DNA of 64,000 nucleotides, from positions 558,001 through 622,000 of the forward strand of contig NZ_CP046252.1 in NCBI RefSeq assembly GCF_009720145.1, in the 5' to 3' direction. This document shows, in pieces, positions 18,833 to 27,155 of the stretch (the first letter of the stretch is position 1; each line of letters begins with the position of its first letter). The position numbers and the translations under genes were made by a program. Below the pieces are notes generated by a model. It had not been told where the DNA came from and did no database searches. It was given only the letters and a program-made list of their open reading frames with translations. The DNA comes from Sphingobium sp. CAP-1. Lineage in GTDB: Bacteria; Pseudomonadota; Alphaproteobacteria; Sphingomonadales; Sphingomonadaceae.

Positions 18833-19998
18833 TGAACGCGTTGAGCGCCCATCCCGGACGGAGCGCGGCGGAGGAGCCTGGCATCGCACCGATCCCGGAC
18901 GACCTGATCGCATCGTTCCGCGCCCGCCGGCAGGAAATCGCGGCCCTTGGCCAGTTGCCGGCCGATATCGTCGCCGACCTGCGGCGGCTGGGCGTCTATC
19001 GGGCGCTGGTGTCGACCCGTCATGGTGGCGTGGAAGCGTCGCCCGCGACCTTCCTGCGGCTGATCGAGCGGCTGTCCGAGGCGGATGGTTCCATCGGCTG
19101 GGTGGCGAGCTTCGGCGTGTCGTCCATGTATCTGGCGTCGCTGCCGTCCGAAACACTGGCCAAAGTCTATGCCGACGGCCCGGATGTCATCTTTGCAGGG
19201 GCGCTGTTCCCGCCGCAGGCCGCAGCGCGGGTCGAGGGTGGCCTGAAGGTTTCGGGCCGCTGGAAGTTCGGCAGCGGATCGACCGGCGCGGATATTATCG
19301 GTGTCGGCGTCAAGGTGGATGGCGACAAGGGCGGCCTGCCGCGCATGGCGGTCATGCCCGCATCGTCGGTTACGATCGAACGCAACTGGGACGTGATCGG
19401 CCTTCAGGGCACGGGCAGCCATGATCTGGTGGTCGACGGGGTGGTCGTGCCGGAGGAATGGACCTTCATCCGCGGTGGTGCGCCGACCCTCGACACGCCG
19501 CTCTATCGCTATCCTTCCATGGCCTTTGCCGCACAGGTGCTGGCGATCGTCGGCGTCGGCGTCGCCCGTGCTGCGCTGGACGAGATCACGCAGATGGCGG
19601 GTGGCCGTGCATCGATCACCGGCGCGCCGGTGCTTGCCGACCGCGCCTATGTCCAGAGTGAGATCGCCAAGGCGGAGGCCAGGCTTCGCTCGGCCCGCGC
19701 CTTCTTCTACGAGGCGACCGACGATGTGTGGACCACGCTGTGCGCCGGCGATCCCGCCTCGCTCAAACAGACCGGCTTGCTGCGCCTCGCTTCCAGCCAT
19801 GTCGCGCGCGTCGGCTGCGAAGTCGCCCAGACCGCCTTCATGCTGTCGGGCACCACCGGCATCTATAACGACCATCCGCTGTCGGCCTATGTCCATGACG
19901 CGATGGTCGTGGCGCAGCATGCCTTCCTGTCCGAAGGCACGTTCGCCAGCGCCGGCCGGGTGCTGCTCGGCCTCGACAACCCGCCCGGATTTCCCTGA
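18832..19998 (+). CDS. iacA: Flavin-dependent indole-3-acetate monooxygenase
   Basis: 388 residues with the acyl-CoA-dehydrogenase fold, in the two-component monooxygenase branch (HpaB/HsaA-like) rather than the dehydrogenases. Blocks such as LSEADGSIGWVASFG, VSGRWKFGSGS and GTGSHDLVV are typical. In characterised clusters IacA adds the first oxygen to the indole ring using reduced flavin from IacG. The ATG at 18832 (TGATG overlap with iacH) is better spaced from AAGGAA than the in-frame ATG at 18826. Confidence 0.9.
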   Translation: MNALSAHPGRSAAEEPGIAPIPDDLIASFRARRQEIAALGQLPADIVADLRRLGVYRALVSTRHGGVEASPATFLRLIERLSEADGSIGWVASFGVSSMYLASLPSETLAKVYADGPDVIFAGALFPPQAAARVEGGLKVSGRWKFGSGSTGADIIGVGVKVDGDKGGLPRMAVMPASSVTIERNWDVIGLQGTGSHDLVVDGVVVPEEWTFIRGGAPTLDTPLYRYPSMAFAAQVLAIVGVGVARAALDEITQMAGGRASITGAPVLADRAYVQSEIAKAEARLRSARAFFYEATDDVWTTLCAGDPASLKQTGLLRLASSHVARVGCEVAQTAFMLSGTTGIYNDHPLSAYVHDAMVVAQHAFLSEGTFASAGRVLLGLDNPPGFP

Positions 19999-20019
19999 TC
20001 GACAAGAGGATCGCACTTC

Positions 20020-20382
20020 ATGACCGACACATCTGCAAAACCGCTGCGCGTCCTCTTCTGCGGCGCCGTGCTTCAGAATTTCTTTGATCTGCCCGCCGCC
20101 GACATCGGCCCGGTCTGGGCCGCCACCGGCCAGATGCTGAAGGGCATTCGCGACCTGCCGGGCGTCACCGTGCTGGGCACGCTGGACGATGATGAGACGA
20201 TGGTCGGCACCTCGCCCAATGGCTGGCCCTGGACCTTCTACATCCTGGCCGAGGTGCCGGATCGCGCCACCGCCGTCGCCGCCTGCAACCTGTTCCGCAC
20301 GATCGAGGTCGGTGAACATCGGCTGTGGAAATATATGCGCGTCGAAGCCCGGATCGGCCGGGAGCTGGTCATCCCCGCATGA
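20020..20382 (+). CDS. iacB: Small conserved protein of the iac operon
   Basis: A 120-residue soluble protein without a recognisable catalytic motif. It has a ferredoxin-like alpha/beta look, with a FYILAEVPDRATAVAACNLFRTIEVG segment resembling small dimeric barrel proteins. Position between iacA and iacI matches IacB. Its exact role is unresolved; it may handle an unstable intermediate. Its stop overlaps iacI (ATGA). The gene name rests on synteny and size. Confidence 0.75.
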   Translation: MTDTSAKPLRVLFCGAVLQNFFDLPAADIGPVWAATGQMLKGIRDLPGVTVLGTLDDDETMVGTSPNGWPWTFYILAEVPDRATAVAACNLFRTIEVGEHRLWKYMRVEARIGRELVIPA

Positions 20383-20915
20383 CCGACGCAGGCGCCCTTA
20401 TCTCCCTGAGCCAGCGGGTCGCACTGCTGGAAGCAGAGGGTGCGGTCCGGCGTGTCGTGATGGACTATTTCCGTCTGTGCGACACGCTGGGCCCGTCCAC
20501 GCCGATGGATGTGCTGGGCGGGTTGTTCACCCGCGACGCCGTCTGGGAAGGGAAGGGGCGCTATCGCAAGGCCTTTGGCCGGCATGAGGGACGCGACGCC
20601 ATCGTCGCCATGCTGGCCAGCTACACGGAACCGGCGCATTTCCTGCTGAACGGCCATTATCTCTCCTCCGAAACCATAGAGGTGAAGGACGGGACCAGTG
20701 CCACCGGCCAGTGGATGATGTTGCAGGTTTCGACTTATCGCGACGGCCGTTCGGATTTCCGCAGCGCCGCGCTGACGATCGATCTGGCCTATGAAGAGGG
20801 CGCATGGCGCATGGCCCGCTTCGTGACCGAAAATATCTTCTCGCGGGATGTCGCTCCCTGGAATGACGAGGCCGACATTTCCGTCCCCCAGCCAAATGCC
20901 GAGGAGGGCGCATGA
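20379..20915 (+). CDS. iacI: SnoaL/NTF2-like protein of the iac operon
   Basis: 178 residues of the NTF2/SnoaL cone fold. The helix AVRRVVMDYFRLCD precedes LGGLFTRDAVWEG, and GHYLSSETIEV and ATGQWMMLQ form the sheet. The family includes small cyclases, isomerases and dioxygenase beta-subunit-like proteins. ATGA overlaps on both sides tie it tightly to iacB and iacC. It corresponds to IacI, whose biochemical role is uncertain. Confidence 0.82.
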   Translation: MTDAGALISLSQRVALLEAEGAVRRVVMDYFRLCDTLGPSTPMDVLGGLFTRDAVWEGKGRYRKAFGRHEGRDAIVAMLASYTEPAHFLLNGHYLSSETIEVKDGTSATGQWMMLQVSTYRDGRSDFRSAALTIDLAYEEGAWRMARFVTENIFSRDVAPWNDEADISVPQPNAEEGA

Positions 20916-22168
20916 ATATCACCGATTTTGCCGCGCTGGTGCAGGACGATCGCGTCCATACCGCGCTCTACAAAGACCCCGCCATCTTCGAGGAAGAGAT
21001 GGACCGGATCTTCAACAACACCTGGGTCTGGGTTGCCCACGCAAGCGACGTGCCGGCAAAAAACACGTTCAAGACCAGTTGGGTCGGTCGCCAGCCCGTC
21101 ATCGTGACGCGCGACCGGGAAAACAAGGTCCACGTCCTCCTCAACCGCTGCCGCCACCGCGCCGCCAGCGTGTGCGAGAAGAAGAAGGGCAAGGCCAGCG
21201 TGTTCGTATGCCCCTATCATGGCTGGAGTTATGATGTGGACGGCAAGTTGCGCAAGGTGCCGCACGCCAAGGGGTATGAGGAGGCGTTCGACACGGCGCA
21301 ATTCCCGCTGATCTCGTTGCGGGTCGAGGAATATAACGGCCTCATCTTCGCGACTTTCAAGCAGGATATCGAGCCGCTGGCCGACTTCCTCGGTTCGGCG
21401 AAGAAGTGGATCGACCTGTTCATGAAGCAGGGCGCCGGTTTCGGCGTCAGGACGCTGGGCGAACATAAGTTCCGCTTCCCCGGCAACTGGAAGATCCAGC
21501 TCGAAAACACCACTGACGCCTATCATTTTCCGATCGTCCACAAGACTTTCCTCGACAGCCTTGACGCCGAAACCGAGAATGTTTTCGACGTGCTGGGGCA
21601 GGGGGGCTGGGTCGAGGATCTGGGCAATGGCCACAGCGTCATGGTGATGATCCCCGATCTCATCGATCTGGAGGATAATCTGGACGCGCCGATCCCGGAC
21701 CGCTTCGCCGACCTCGCCAAGGAACTTGCGGCGGAAGGCTATCCCGACGATCAGGTCCGCCGCATCGTGCGCGCGGTTGGCGGTTCGGGCTTCAACTTGA
21801 ACCTCTTCCCCAACGTCGCCTGCTCCATGGCCTTTTTCCGCGTGCTGCGCCCGGTGGCGGTGGATGAGACGGAGATCACCCATGTCGCCATCGGCATGGA
21901 CGGTGGCCCGGCGGCGGGCAACCGCGCGCGCCTGCGCCTGCACGAACATTTCCAGGGGCCGATGGGCTTCGGCACGCCCGACGATGCCGAAGGCTGGGAA
22001 CGGGTCCAGCGCGGCGCGCGGGCGGGTGACGATCTGTGGATCATGCTCAACCGCGGCGTCGATGCGCCCGACGGCGTGGCCGAAGCCGGCCATAATGCCG
22101 GCGATGTCAGCGCCGAGACGGGGATGCGCGCAGCCTATCAGATGTGGAAGAGGATGATGAGCGCATGA
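20912..22168 (+). CDS. iacC: Rieske dioxygenase alpha subunit
   Basis: 418 residues. The Rieske [2Fe-2S] ligands are Cys80, His82, Cys100 and His103 (CRH and CPYHGWSYD). The mononuclear iron site is Asp202, His205 and His210 (NTTDAYHFPIVH). With IacD as small subunit and IacF as electron donor it should dioxygenate the oxidised indole-acetate intermediate toward catechol, as reported for other iac systems. Start and stop both lie in ATGA overlaps. All metal ligands are intact, so the enzyme should be functional. Confidence 0.93.
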   Translation: MNITDFAALVQDDRVHTALYKDPAIFEEEMDRIFNNTWVWVAHASDVPAKNTFKTSWVGRQPVIVTRDRENKVHVLLNRCRHRAASVCEKKKGKASVFVCPYHGWSYDVDGKLRKVPHAKGYEEAFDTAQFPLISLRVEEYNGLIFATFKQDIEPLADFLGSAKKWIDLFMKQGAGFGVRTLGEHKFRFPGNWKIQLENTTDAYHFPIVHKTFLDSLDAETENVFDVLGQGGWVEDLGNGHSVMVMIPDLIDLEDNLDAPIPDRFADLAKELAAEGYPDDQVRRIVRAVGGSGFNLNLFPNVACSMAFFRVLRPVAVDETEITHVAIGMDGGPAAGNRARLRLHEHFQGPMGFGTPDDAEGWERVQRGARAGDDLWIMLNRGVDAPDGVAEAGHNAGDVSAETGMRAAYQMWKRMMSA

Positions 22169-22686
22169 GCATCGCCCCTGACACCGATCTTCAGGAGAAC
22201 AGCGTCGTGACGAATGCACCGACATTCGAGGAAGCCATCGCCTTCATCTGGGCGGAGGCCGACATGCTCGACCGGCTCGACTACAAGCCCTGGCTGAAGC
22301 TGTGGACGCAGACCGGCAAATATATCATCCCGGTGGACCGCGACGCCGATTATGTCGACGCGCTCAACATCGTCTATGACGATCAGGAGATGCGCGAAGC
22401 ACGGGCGAAGCGGCTGCTGTCGGGCTTTTCCATGTCCTCCGCGCCACCGGCCCGCACGGTGCGCACCGTCTCCCGCTTCGTGATCGAAGCGCAGGACGAA
22501 AGCTCGATCACCCTGCGCGGCGCACAGATGCTGGCCGAATATAAATATGAACATATGCGCTTTCTGCCCGCCGACATGCGCTATCACATCGTCCGCGCGG
22601 CCGACGGCAGCCTGTTGTTCGATGAAAAGGTCGTGACCCTCATCAACGCCGACGATTTCCAGTTCGGCATCGGATATCTGCTATGA
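22165..22686 (+). CDS. iacD: Aromatic-ring dioxygenase beta subunit
   Basis: 173 residues from the ATG at 22165 (ATGA overlap with iacC). It is an NTF2-fold small subunit: FEEAIAFIWAEADMLDRLDYKPWLKLWTQ is the usual helical opening, and RTVSRFVIEAQ and MRYHIVRAADGSLLFDEKVV follow. It has no cofactor and stabilises the alpha-subunit hexamer. It ends in another ATGA with iacE. Confidence 0.9.
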   Translation: MSIAPDTDLQENSVVTNAPTFEEAIAFIWAEADMLDRLDYKPWLKLWTQTGKYIIPVDRDADYVDALNIVYDDQEMREARAKRLLSGFSMSSAPPARTVRTVSRFVIEAQDESSITLRGAQMLAEYKYEHMRFLPADMRYHIVRAADGSLLFDEKVVTLINADDFQFGIGYLL

Positions 22687-23438
22687 GCCGCCCCGAAAAT
22701 CCACGGACACTTCTTATCACCGGCGGATCGCAGGGGCTGGGCGCGGCGATTGCTCGCGCCTTCCACGCGGCGGGCTATCATGTCGGCATATCCGATATCG
22801 ACGGCGGGCAGGCGCTGGCGCTGGCGTTGGAACTCGACGCCAGCGGCGAAACGGCGATGGGTCTGACGCTGGACGTGCGCGACGAGCGCGCGTTCGAAGC
22901 GGCGCGCGACGCGCTGGTCGCGCGCTGGGGATCGGTCGAGGTGCTGGTCAACAATGCGGTCGTCACCATCGTCCGCCCGGTGTTGGAGATCAGCCCCGAC
23001 GAGTTCGACAGGGTGCTGGCCGTCAACCTGCGCGGCACCTTCATCGGCTGCCAGGTCTTTGGCCGCATGTTCAAGGAGCAGGGTCATGGCCGCATCGTCA
23101 ACATCGCCTCGCTCGCGGGGCAGAATGGCGGAACGGCGACCGGCGCCCATTATGCGGCGTCCAAGGGCGGGATCATCACCCTGACCAAGGTGTTCGCGCG
23201 CGACCTTGCCCCGTTCGGCGTCACGGTCAACGCGATCGCGCCGGGGCCGCTCGACCTGCCATCGGTGCGGGCGCTGGTGCCTGCCGACAAGCTGGATGGC
23301 ATCGTTGCGGCTATCCCCGTCCGTCATCTCGGCTCGCCCGATTTCGTGGCGTCTACGGCCGTTCATCTGGCTTCCCCGGAAGCCGCCTTCGCCAATGGTG
23401 CCATTTGGGACATCAATGGCGGCCTGCTGATGCGGTGA
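22683..23438 (+). CDS. iacE: Short-chain dehydrogenase of IAA degradation
   Basis: A 251-residue classical SDR. It has the Rossmann glycine motif TGGSQGLG near residues 14-21, an NNA-type motif (LVNNAVV), and the catalytic Ser plus Tyr-x-x-x-Lys in YAASKGG. In characterised clusters IacE acts between the IacA product and the dioxygenase substrate. Overlaps with iacD place it in the same transcript. A 3-bp gap leads to iacG. Confidence 0.88.
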   Translation: MSRPENPRTLLITGGSQGLGAAIARAFHAAGYHVGISDIDGGQALALALELDASGETAMGLTLDVRDERAFEAARDALVARWGSVEVLVNNAVVTIVRPVLEISPDEFDRVLAVNLRGTFIGCQVFGRMFKEQGHGRIVNIASLAGQNGGTATGAHYAASKGGIITLTKVFARDLAPFGVTVNAIAPGPLDLPSVRALVPADKLDGIVAAIPVRHLGSPDFVASTAVHLASPEAAFANGAIWDINGGLLMR

Positions 23439-23441
23439 TCC

Positions 23442-23936
23442 ATGGTTGATATCAATATGTTTCGCGCCGGGATGGCGCGCCTGGGGGCGGCGGTGAACAT
23501 CATCGTCACCGACGGCGCCGCCGGACGCCACGGCATGACCGCGTCGGCAGTGTGCAGCGTCAGCGACAGTCCGGCATCGCTACTGCTGTGTGTCAATCGT
23601 TCGGCGCGGATGCATGACGTGCTGAAGGAAAATGGCCGGCTGACCGTCAATGTGCTGGCGAGCGGGCAGGAGGCGCTCTCGTCCGTATTTGCGAACAGGG
23701 CGCTCGACATGGAAACGCGTTTCGCCATGGCCGACTGGACCATGCTGGACCATGGCGTCCCCGCGCTGGCCGGCGCGCTGGCGGCCTTTGGCTGCATCGT
23801 CCGTTCGACGATGGAGATGGGCAGCCACAGCATCTTCCTGTGCGAAGTCGAACATCTGTTGCTGGGCGGAGAGGAACCGGGCCTCGTTTATTTCGATCGC
23901 CAATATCATGCGCTGCCGATGCGGGCGGCGGCCTGA
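23442..23936 (+). CDS. iacG: Flavin reductase
   Basis: 164 residues of the flavin reductase-like split-barrel family (HpaC/HsaB type). MTASAVCSVSDSPASLLLCVNRSARMHDVL is the flavin-binding signature, and HSIFLCEVEHLLLG contains the conserved His. It would supply reduced FMN or FAD to IacA. The next gene starts 1 bp after its stop. Confidence 0.9.
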   Translation: MVDINMFRAGMARLGAAVNIIVTDGAAGRHGMTASAVCSVSDSPASLLLCVNRSARMHDVLKENGRLTVNVLASGQEALSSVFANRALDMETRFAMADWTMLDHGVPALAGALAAFGCIVRSTMEMGSHSIFLCEVEHLLLGGEEPGLVYFDRQYHALPMRAAA

Positions 23937-23937
23937 C

Positions 23938-24732
23938 ATGGCGGCCATGGAAATCGCGACCAGCTTCGTCGTCGCCCGCAGGCGCGGCCATGGCCTGACC
24001 AGCTTTCCGGGACCATTCCCGTTGAGCCTGGACGATGCCTATGCGATCCAGCGGGCCGCCATAGACCTGTGGCCCGATGCGATCGCGGGCTGGAAAGTCG
24101 GGCGCCTGACCCCGGCTCTGGCCGACCGTTTCGGCACGGATCGCTTTGTCGGCCCCGTATTCGAGGCCGGAGTGACGCGGCTGGATGGCGGTGGGGAGGC
24201 GGATTTTCCGGTATTCGTCGGTGGCTCCGCCGCGTTTGAAGCGGAATATATCATGGTCCTGCGCGAGGATCAGCCGCCGCAACAGGCCGGTTTCGTCAGG
24301 GATCGGGCGCGCGGCCTGATCGGTTCCATTCGGATCGGTGTGGAGGTGGCTGGCAGTCCCCTTGCGGTCATGCCGGATCTGGATTCGCTGGCCTCGATCG
24401 CCGACCTTGGCAATAACAATGGCCAGATCGTCGGGCCGGAGATTCCGCTCGCCGCGCTCGACGATCCATGCGGCATGACCTGTGCCACCAGTATCGACGG
24501 CGTGCTGGTGCGTAGCGCGTCGGCCGCCGACCTGCCGGGCGGGCCGATGACGGCGTTCGCCTTCGCTCTCGACCAGTGCGACAGGCTTGGCCTGCCGCTC
24601 AAGGCGGGGCAGTTCGTGTCGACCGGCGCGGTGACGGGGATGCACTGGATCGGGGCGGGGCAGCGCTGCGTTGCCGATTTCGGTGCTTTCGGCCGGATCG
24701 CCTGTCTGGCCGTACCCGTAGGGCGCGCCTGA
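23938..24732 (+). CDS. 2-keto-4-pentenoate hydratase-like protein inserted in iac operon
   Basis: 264 residues of the MhpD/FAH-like hydratase fold. Recognisable blocks are AYAIQRAAIDLWPDAIAGWKVG, FEAEYIMVL (acidic metal ligands) and an ADLGNNNGQIVGPEIPL segment. Members hydrate 2-hydroxypenta-2,4-dienoate or decarboxylate 4-oxalocrotonate in meta-cleavage pathways. It is not among the usual iacA-I genes, yet lies between iacG and iacF in the same direction. It may act on ring-fission product after catechol. An ATG at 23947 is an alternative start. Confidence 0.8.
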   Translation: MAAMEIATSFVVARRRGHGLTSFPGPFPLSLDDAYAIQRAAIDLWPDAIAGWKVGRLTPALADRFGTDRFVGPVFEAGVTRLDGGGEADFPVFVGGSAAFEAEYIMVLREDQPPQQAGFVRDRARGLIGSIRIGVEVAGSPLAVMPDLDSLASIADLGNNNGQIVGPEIPLAALDDPCGMTCATSIDGVLVRSASAADLPGGPMTAFAFALDQCDRLGLPLKAGQFVSTGAVTGMHWIGAGQRCVADFGAFGRIACLAVPVGRA

Positions 24733-24766
24733 TCCTCTCCATCTTCCAATATCTCAAGGAATGTTC

Positions 24767-25075
24767 ATGCCCGAAATTCATGTCACCGATCGTGCCGGTG
24801 TGGACCGGATCATCCGGGCCGAGGCCGGCCTTTCGCTGATGGAGGCGCTGCGTGAAAATGGCGTGGACGAACTGATGGCGCTGTGCGGCGGCTGCTGTTC
24901 CTGCGCGACCTGTCATGTCTATATTGCGTCGGATGGGCTGCCGCCGATCAGCGAGGATGAAAACGACCTGCTCGACAGCAGCGATGCGCGGCGTGAGGAC
25001 AGTCGTCTGTCCTGCCAGATCCGGCTGAGTGCTGCGCATGACGGCCTGCGCGTGATCATAGCGCCGGAGGACTGA
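24767..25075 (+). CDS. iacF: [2Fe-2S] ferredoxin
   Basis: A 102-residue adrenodoxin/plant-type ferredoxin. The cluster ligands fit C-x5-C-x2-C...C at Cys40, Cys46, Cys49 and Cys83, within an unusually cysteine-rich segment (CGGCCSCATC). It should pass electrons to the IacC Rieske centre; no dedicated ferredoxin reductase gene is visible here, so a shared one must serve. AAGGA is ideally spaced before the ATG at 24767, better than the in-frame ATG at 24761. It is the last gene of the operon. Confidence 0.9.
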   Translation: MPEIHVTDRAGVDRIIRAEAGLSLMEALRENGVDELMALCGGCCSCATCHVYIASDGLPPISEDENDLLDSSDARREDSRLSCQIRLSAAHDGLRVIIAPED

Positions 25076-25099
25076 CCCGCATCACGCCCCCCCCGCCGG

Positions 25100-25948
25100 T
25101 CACTGAAACAGCGCTTTCGCCTGATCGGCAAGGGCTGGCATGGCGAGGGCGGCAAGATAGTCCGACCGGGCGCGCGCCATCTGTGCCGTCGTTTCGGGGT
25201 GGGTGGACACCCAGAAGGCGCCGGACGCGATGCCATCCAGGATCACCTCCCCCGCCTCCACCGGCGTCAGCCCCATCTGAGAGATCATGCCGTGCATCAT
25301 GGCGCGCTGGCGCTCGACGAAATCGGATTGCCGATCAGCCGGGGCATCTTCGAAGATGCGGGTGGCGACCTGCGCCGGCAGCACCGCCGAGACATGGATC
25401 GGCGCATTTTTAAGCTGCATTTCCAGATAGAGGCATTCGGTGAAGCTCAGCACCGCATGTTTGCTCATCATATAGGGCGCCTGTGTCGGCATCATGCCGA
25501 GCGCGCCGATCGACGCCACATTGGCGATATAGCCCGGCGTTCCGCGTTCGAGCATATGACGCGCGAAGATGCGGGAGCCGTGCACGACGCCGCGCACATT
25601 GATCGACAGCAACCGGTCCCAGGTGGCGTCGGGAATGTCCCAGCTAAAGCCGATCGTCTCGATCCCGGCGTTGTTCACCACCAGCCGCACATCGCCAAAA
25701 CGGTCATAAGCGGCGTCCGCCAGCCGTTCGAGCGCGGCAATATCAGTGACATCGGTGACGACCGGCAGGGCCGCCGCGCCGGTCGCCTCGATTTCCGCTG
25801 CGAGTTGGGCGATGCGATCCGCCGCCACATCGGCCAGCACGACATTCATGCCGATGGCGGCGGCCACGCGCGCCAGTCCTTCGCCAATGCCGCTGCCCGC
25901 GCCAGTGATGACCGCCGTCCCGCCCTTGAAAATCTTTGCCTTGTTCAT
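25100..25948 (-). CDS. SDR-family oxidoreductase
   Basis: About 282 residues from the ATG at 25948, which has GGAGGT at the right spacing; an ATG at 25954 touches the ribosome site. Classical SDR features are TGAGSGIGEGLAR, VVNNAGIE, a Ser in IANVASIGALG and the active-site YMMSK. A C-terminal extension (about 40 residues, HPETTAQMARARSDYLAAL) is longer than usual. It is the last gene of the leftward cluster and converges on the iac operon with a 24-bp gap. The substrate is probably an alcohol in the monooxygenase/E1 pathway. Confidence 0.85.
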   Translation of the reverse strand: MNKAKIFKGGTAVITGAGSGIGEGLARVAAAIGMNVVLADVAADRIAQLAAEIEATGAAALPVVTDVTDIAALERLADAAYDRFGDVRLVVNNAGIETIGFSWDIPDATWDRLLSINVRGVVHGSRIFARHMLERGTPGYIANVASIGALGMMPTQAPYMMSKHAVLSFTECLYLEMQLKNAPIHVSAVLPAQVATRIFEDAPADRQSDFVERQRAMMHGMISQMGLTPVEAGEVILDGIASGAFWVSTHPETTAQMARARSDYLAALAMPALADQAKALFQ

Positions 25949-25961
25949 TTCCATACCTCCC

Positions 25962-26861
25962 TCATTCGCCCGAAGCCCCGATCGCGGGGTGCGACCATGG
26001 CGGCGGCGCGCGGCGGGGGAATAGGGTTTTGCCGTCAAGGCTGCGCACCTCGATCCCGTGATGCCAGGGGAAATGCATACTGAAACCGATCAGGCCGGTG
26101 CGTTCCGCCGCTGGCAGGTAGCTCATGGCCAGAACCGTTTCCGCCAGATATTCGACATCCTCGGTCGGAAACTCCGCCGGGATCATCGCGTCGGCGCCGG
26201 GCGTGCGGATCGCGGTGGACGGGCCGACCGCGTTGACGGCGATATTGTCAGGTTCCAGTTCCGCCGCCAGCCCTTGCGTCATGCGATTGAGCGCTGCCTT
26301 GGCCGCGGCATAGACCACATAGCCGCGATGTTTCTCGAAATCGGGATAGGGCCGGATTGGCGGCAGCGAGTCCTGCGAACTGATGTTGACGATCCAGCCA
26401 GCCCCGGCCCTGCGCATATAGGGGATCGCAGCCTGGCTCAGGATGAAGGGCGTGCGCAGATAATGACCAAGGGTGCGGTCGAAGCTGTCCAGCGGCATGT
26501 CGGCCATGGGCTGGAAGTCCACAAAGCCGGCATTGTTGACCACTATATCGATCCGTCCGCCCGCCACATCCGCGGCGCGGGAGACCAGCGCCTTGCACTG
26601 GCCCTCATCCTCCAGATCCGCCGCCAGGGCAAAGGCCCGGCCGCCCGCCTGTTCAATCAGCGCGACCGTTTCTTCCAGTGTTCCGGGCACCGTCACACTG
26701 GCGCCGCCGCGCTGGCCGGCGGCGGGTTGGCTGAGCGAGCGTGCGGTCACGACCACCGTCGCGCCGGCCGCCGCCAGCCTTTGCGCAATGGCCCGGCCGA
26801 TGCCCCGGCTGCTCCCGGTGACAAGCGCCACCTTGCCCGAAATATCGGGTGGCTGTGTCAT
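25962..26861 (-). CDS. SDR-family oxidoreductase
   Basis: 299 residues. It contains TGSSRGIGRAIAQ, IVVNNAGFVDF, NISSQDS and YAAAK, so the catalytic set is complete. GAGAGG precedes the ATG. It has an insertion after the second strand (SLSQPAAGQRGGASVTVPGTLEET) that resembles SDRs annotated with long-chain or hydroxysteroid substrates, but no specificity can be assigned. Only 13 bp separate it from the next SDR, so the two are co-transcribed. Confidence 0.83.
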   Translation of the reverse strand: MTQPPDISGKVALVTGSSRGIGRAIAQRLAAAGATVVVTARSLSQPAAGQRGGASVTVPGTLEETVALIEQAGGRAFALAADLEDEGQCKALVSRAADVAGGRIDIVVNNAGFVDFQPMADMPLDSFDRTLGHYLRTPFILSQAAIPYMRRAGAGWIVNISSQDSLPPIRPYPDFEKHRGYVVYAAAKAALNRMTQGLAAELEPDNIAVNAVGPSTAIRTPGADAMIPAEFPTEDVEYLAETVLAMSYLPAAERTGLIGFSMHFPWHHGIEVRSLDGKTLFPRRAPPPWSHPAIGASGE

Positions 26862-26894
26862 ATTGCCTCTCCTCCGGCGTGGCCGTGCGGCCCG

Positions 26895-27134
26895 TCAGTC
26901 TGTTTCGATGGTCGCGATATGCGTGCGGACTTCCGCTTCCTCGCCTTCGGGCAGCAGAATTTCAGTCAGCGTGCCGGAGGCGGGTGCTTCCATTTCCTGG
27001 GTCGATTTGGATGTCTCGATCTCGACCAGCATGTCGCCCGCCTCGACCCGGTCGCCCACGGCCTTCAGCCATTTGACGATCGTGCCTTCATTCATGCCGG
27101 TGCCCCATTTGGGCATCACAATCTTTACGCGCAT
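26895..27134 (-). CDS. Free-standing lipoyl-carrier protein
   Basis: A 79-residue protein that is one complete lipoyl domain: VKIVMPKWGTGMNEGTIVKW at the start, the swinging-arm lysine Lys43 in IETSKSTQE, and SGTLTEILLPEGEEA after it. The sequence around the lysine is ETSK rather than the biotin type EAMKM, which favours lipoate. It lies 21 bp downstream of the E1 beta gene. In ordinary dehydrogenase complexes this domain is the N-terminus of E2; here it is alone, with no acyltransferase core. Confidence 0.85.
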   Translation of the reverse strand: MRVKIVMPKWGTGMNEGTIVKWLKAVGDRVEAGDMLVEIETSKSTQEMEAPASGTLTEILLPEGEEAEVRTHIATIETD

Positions 27135-27155
27135 AGTCCTGCTTCTCCGAAGGTC

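Noticed and set aside
18412..20319. A 635-codon minus-strand frame across iacH/iacA/iacB
   Set aside because: It spans three convincingly coding iac genes and lacks any recognisable domain.
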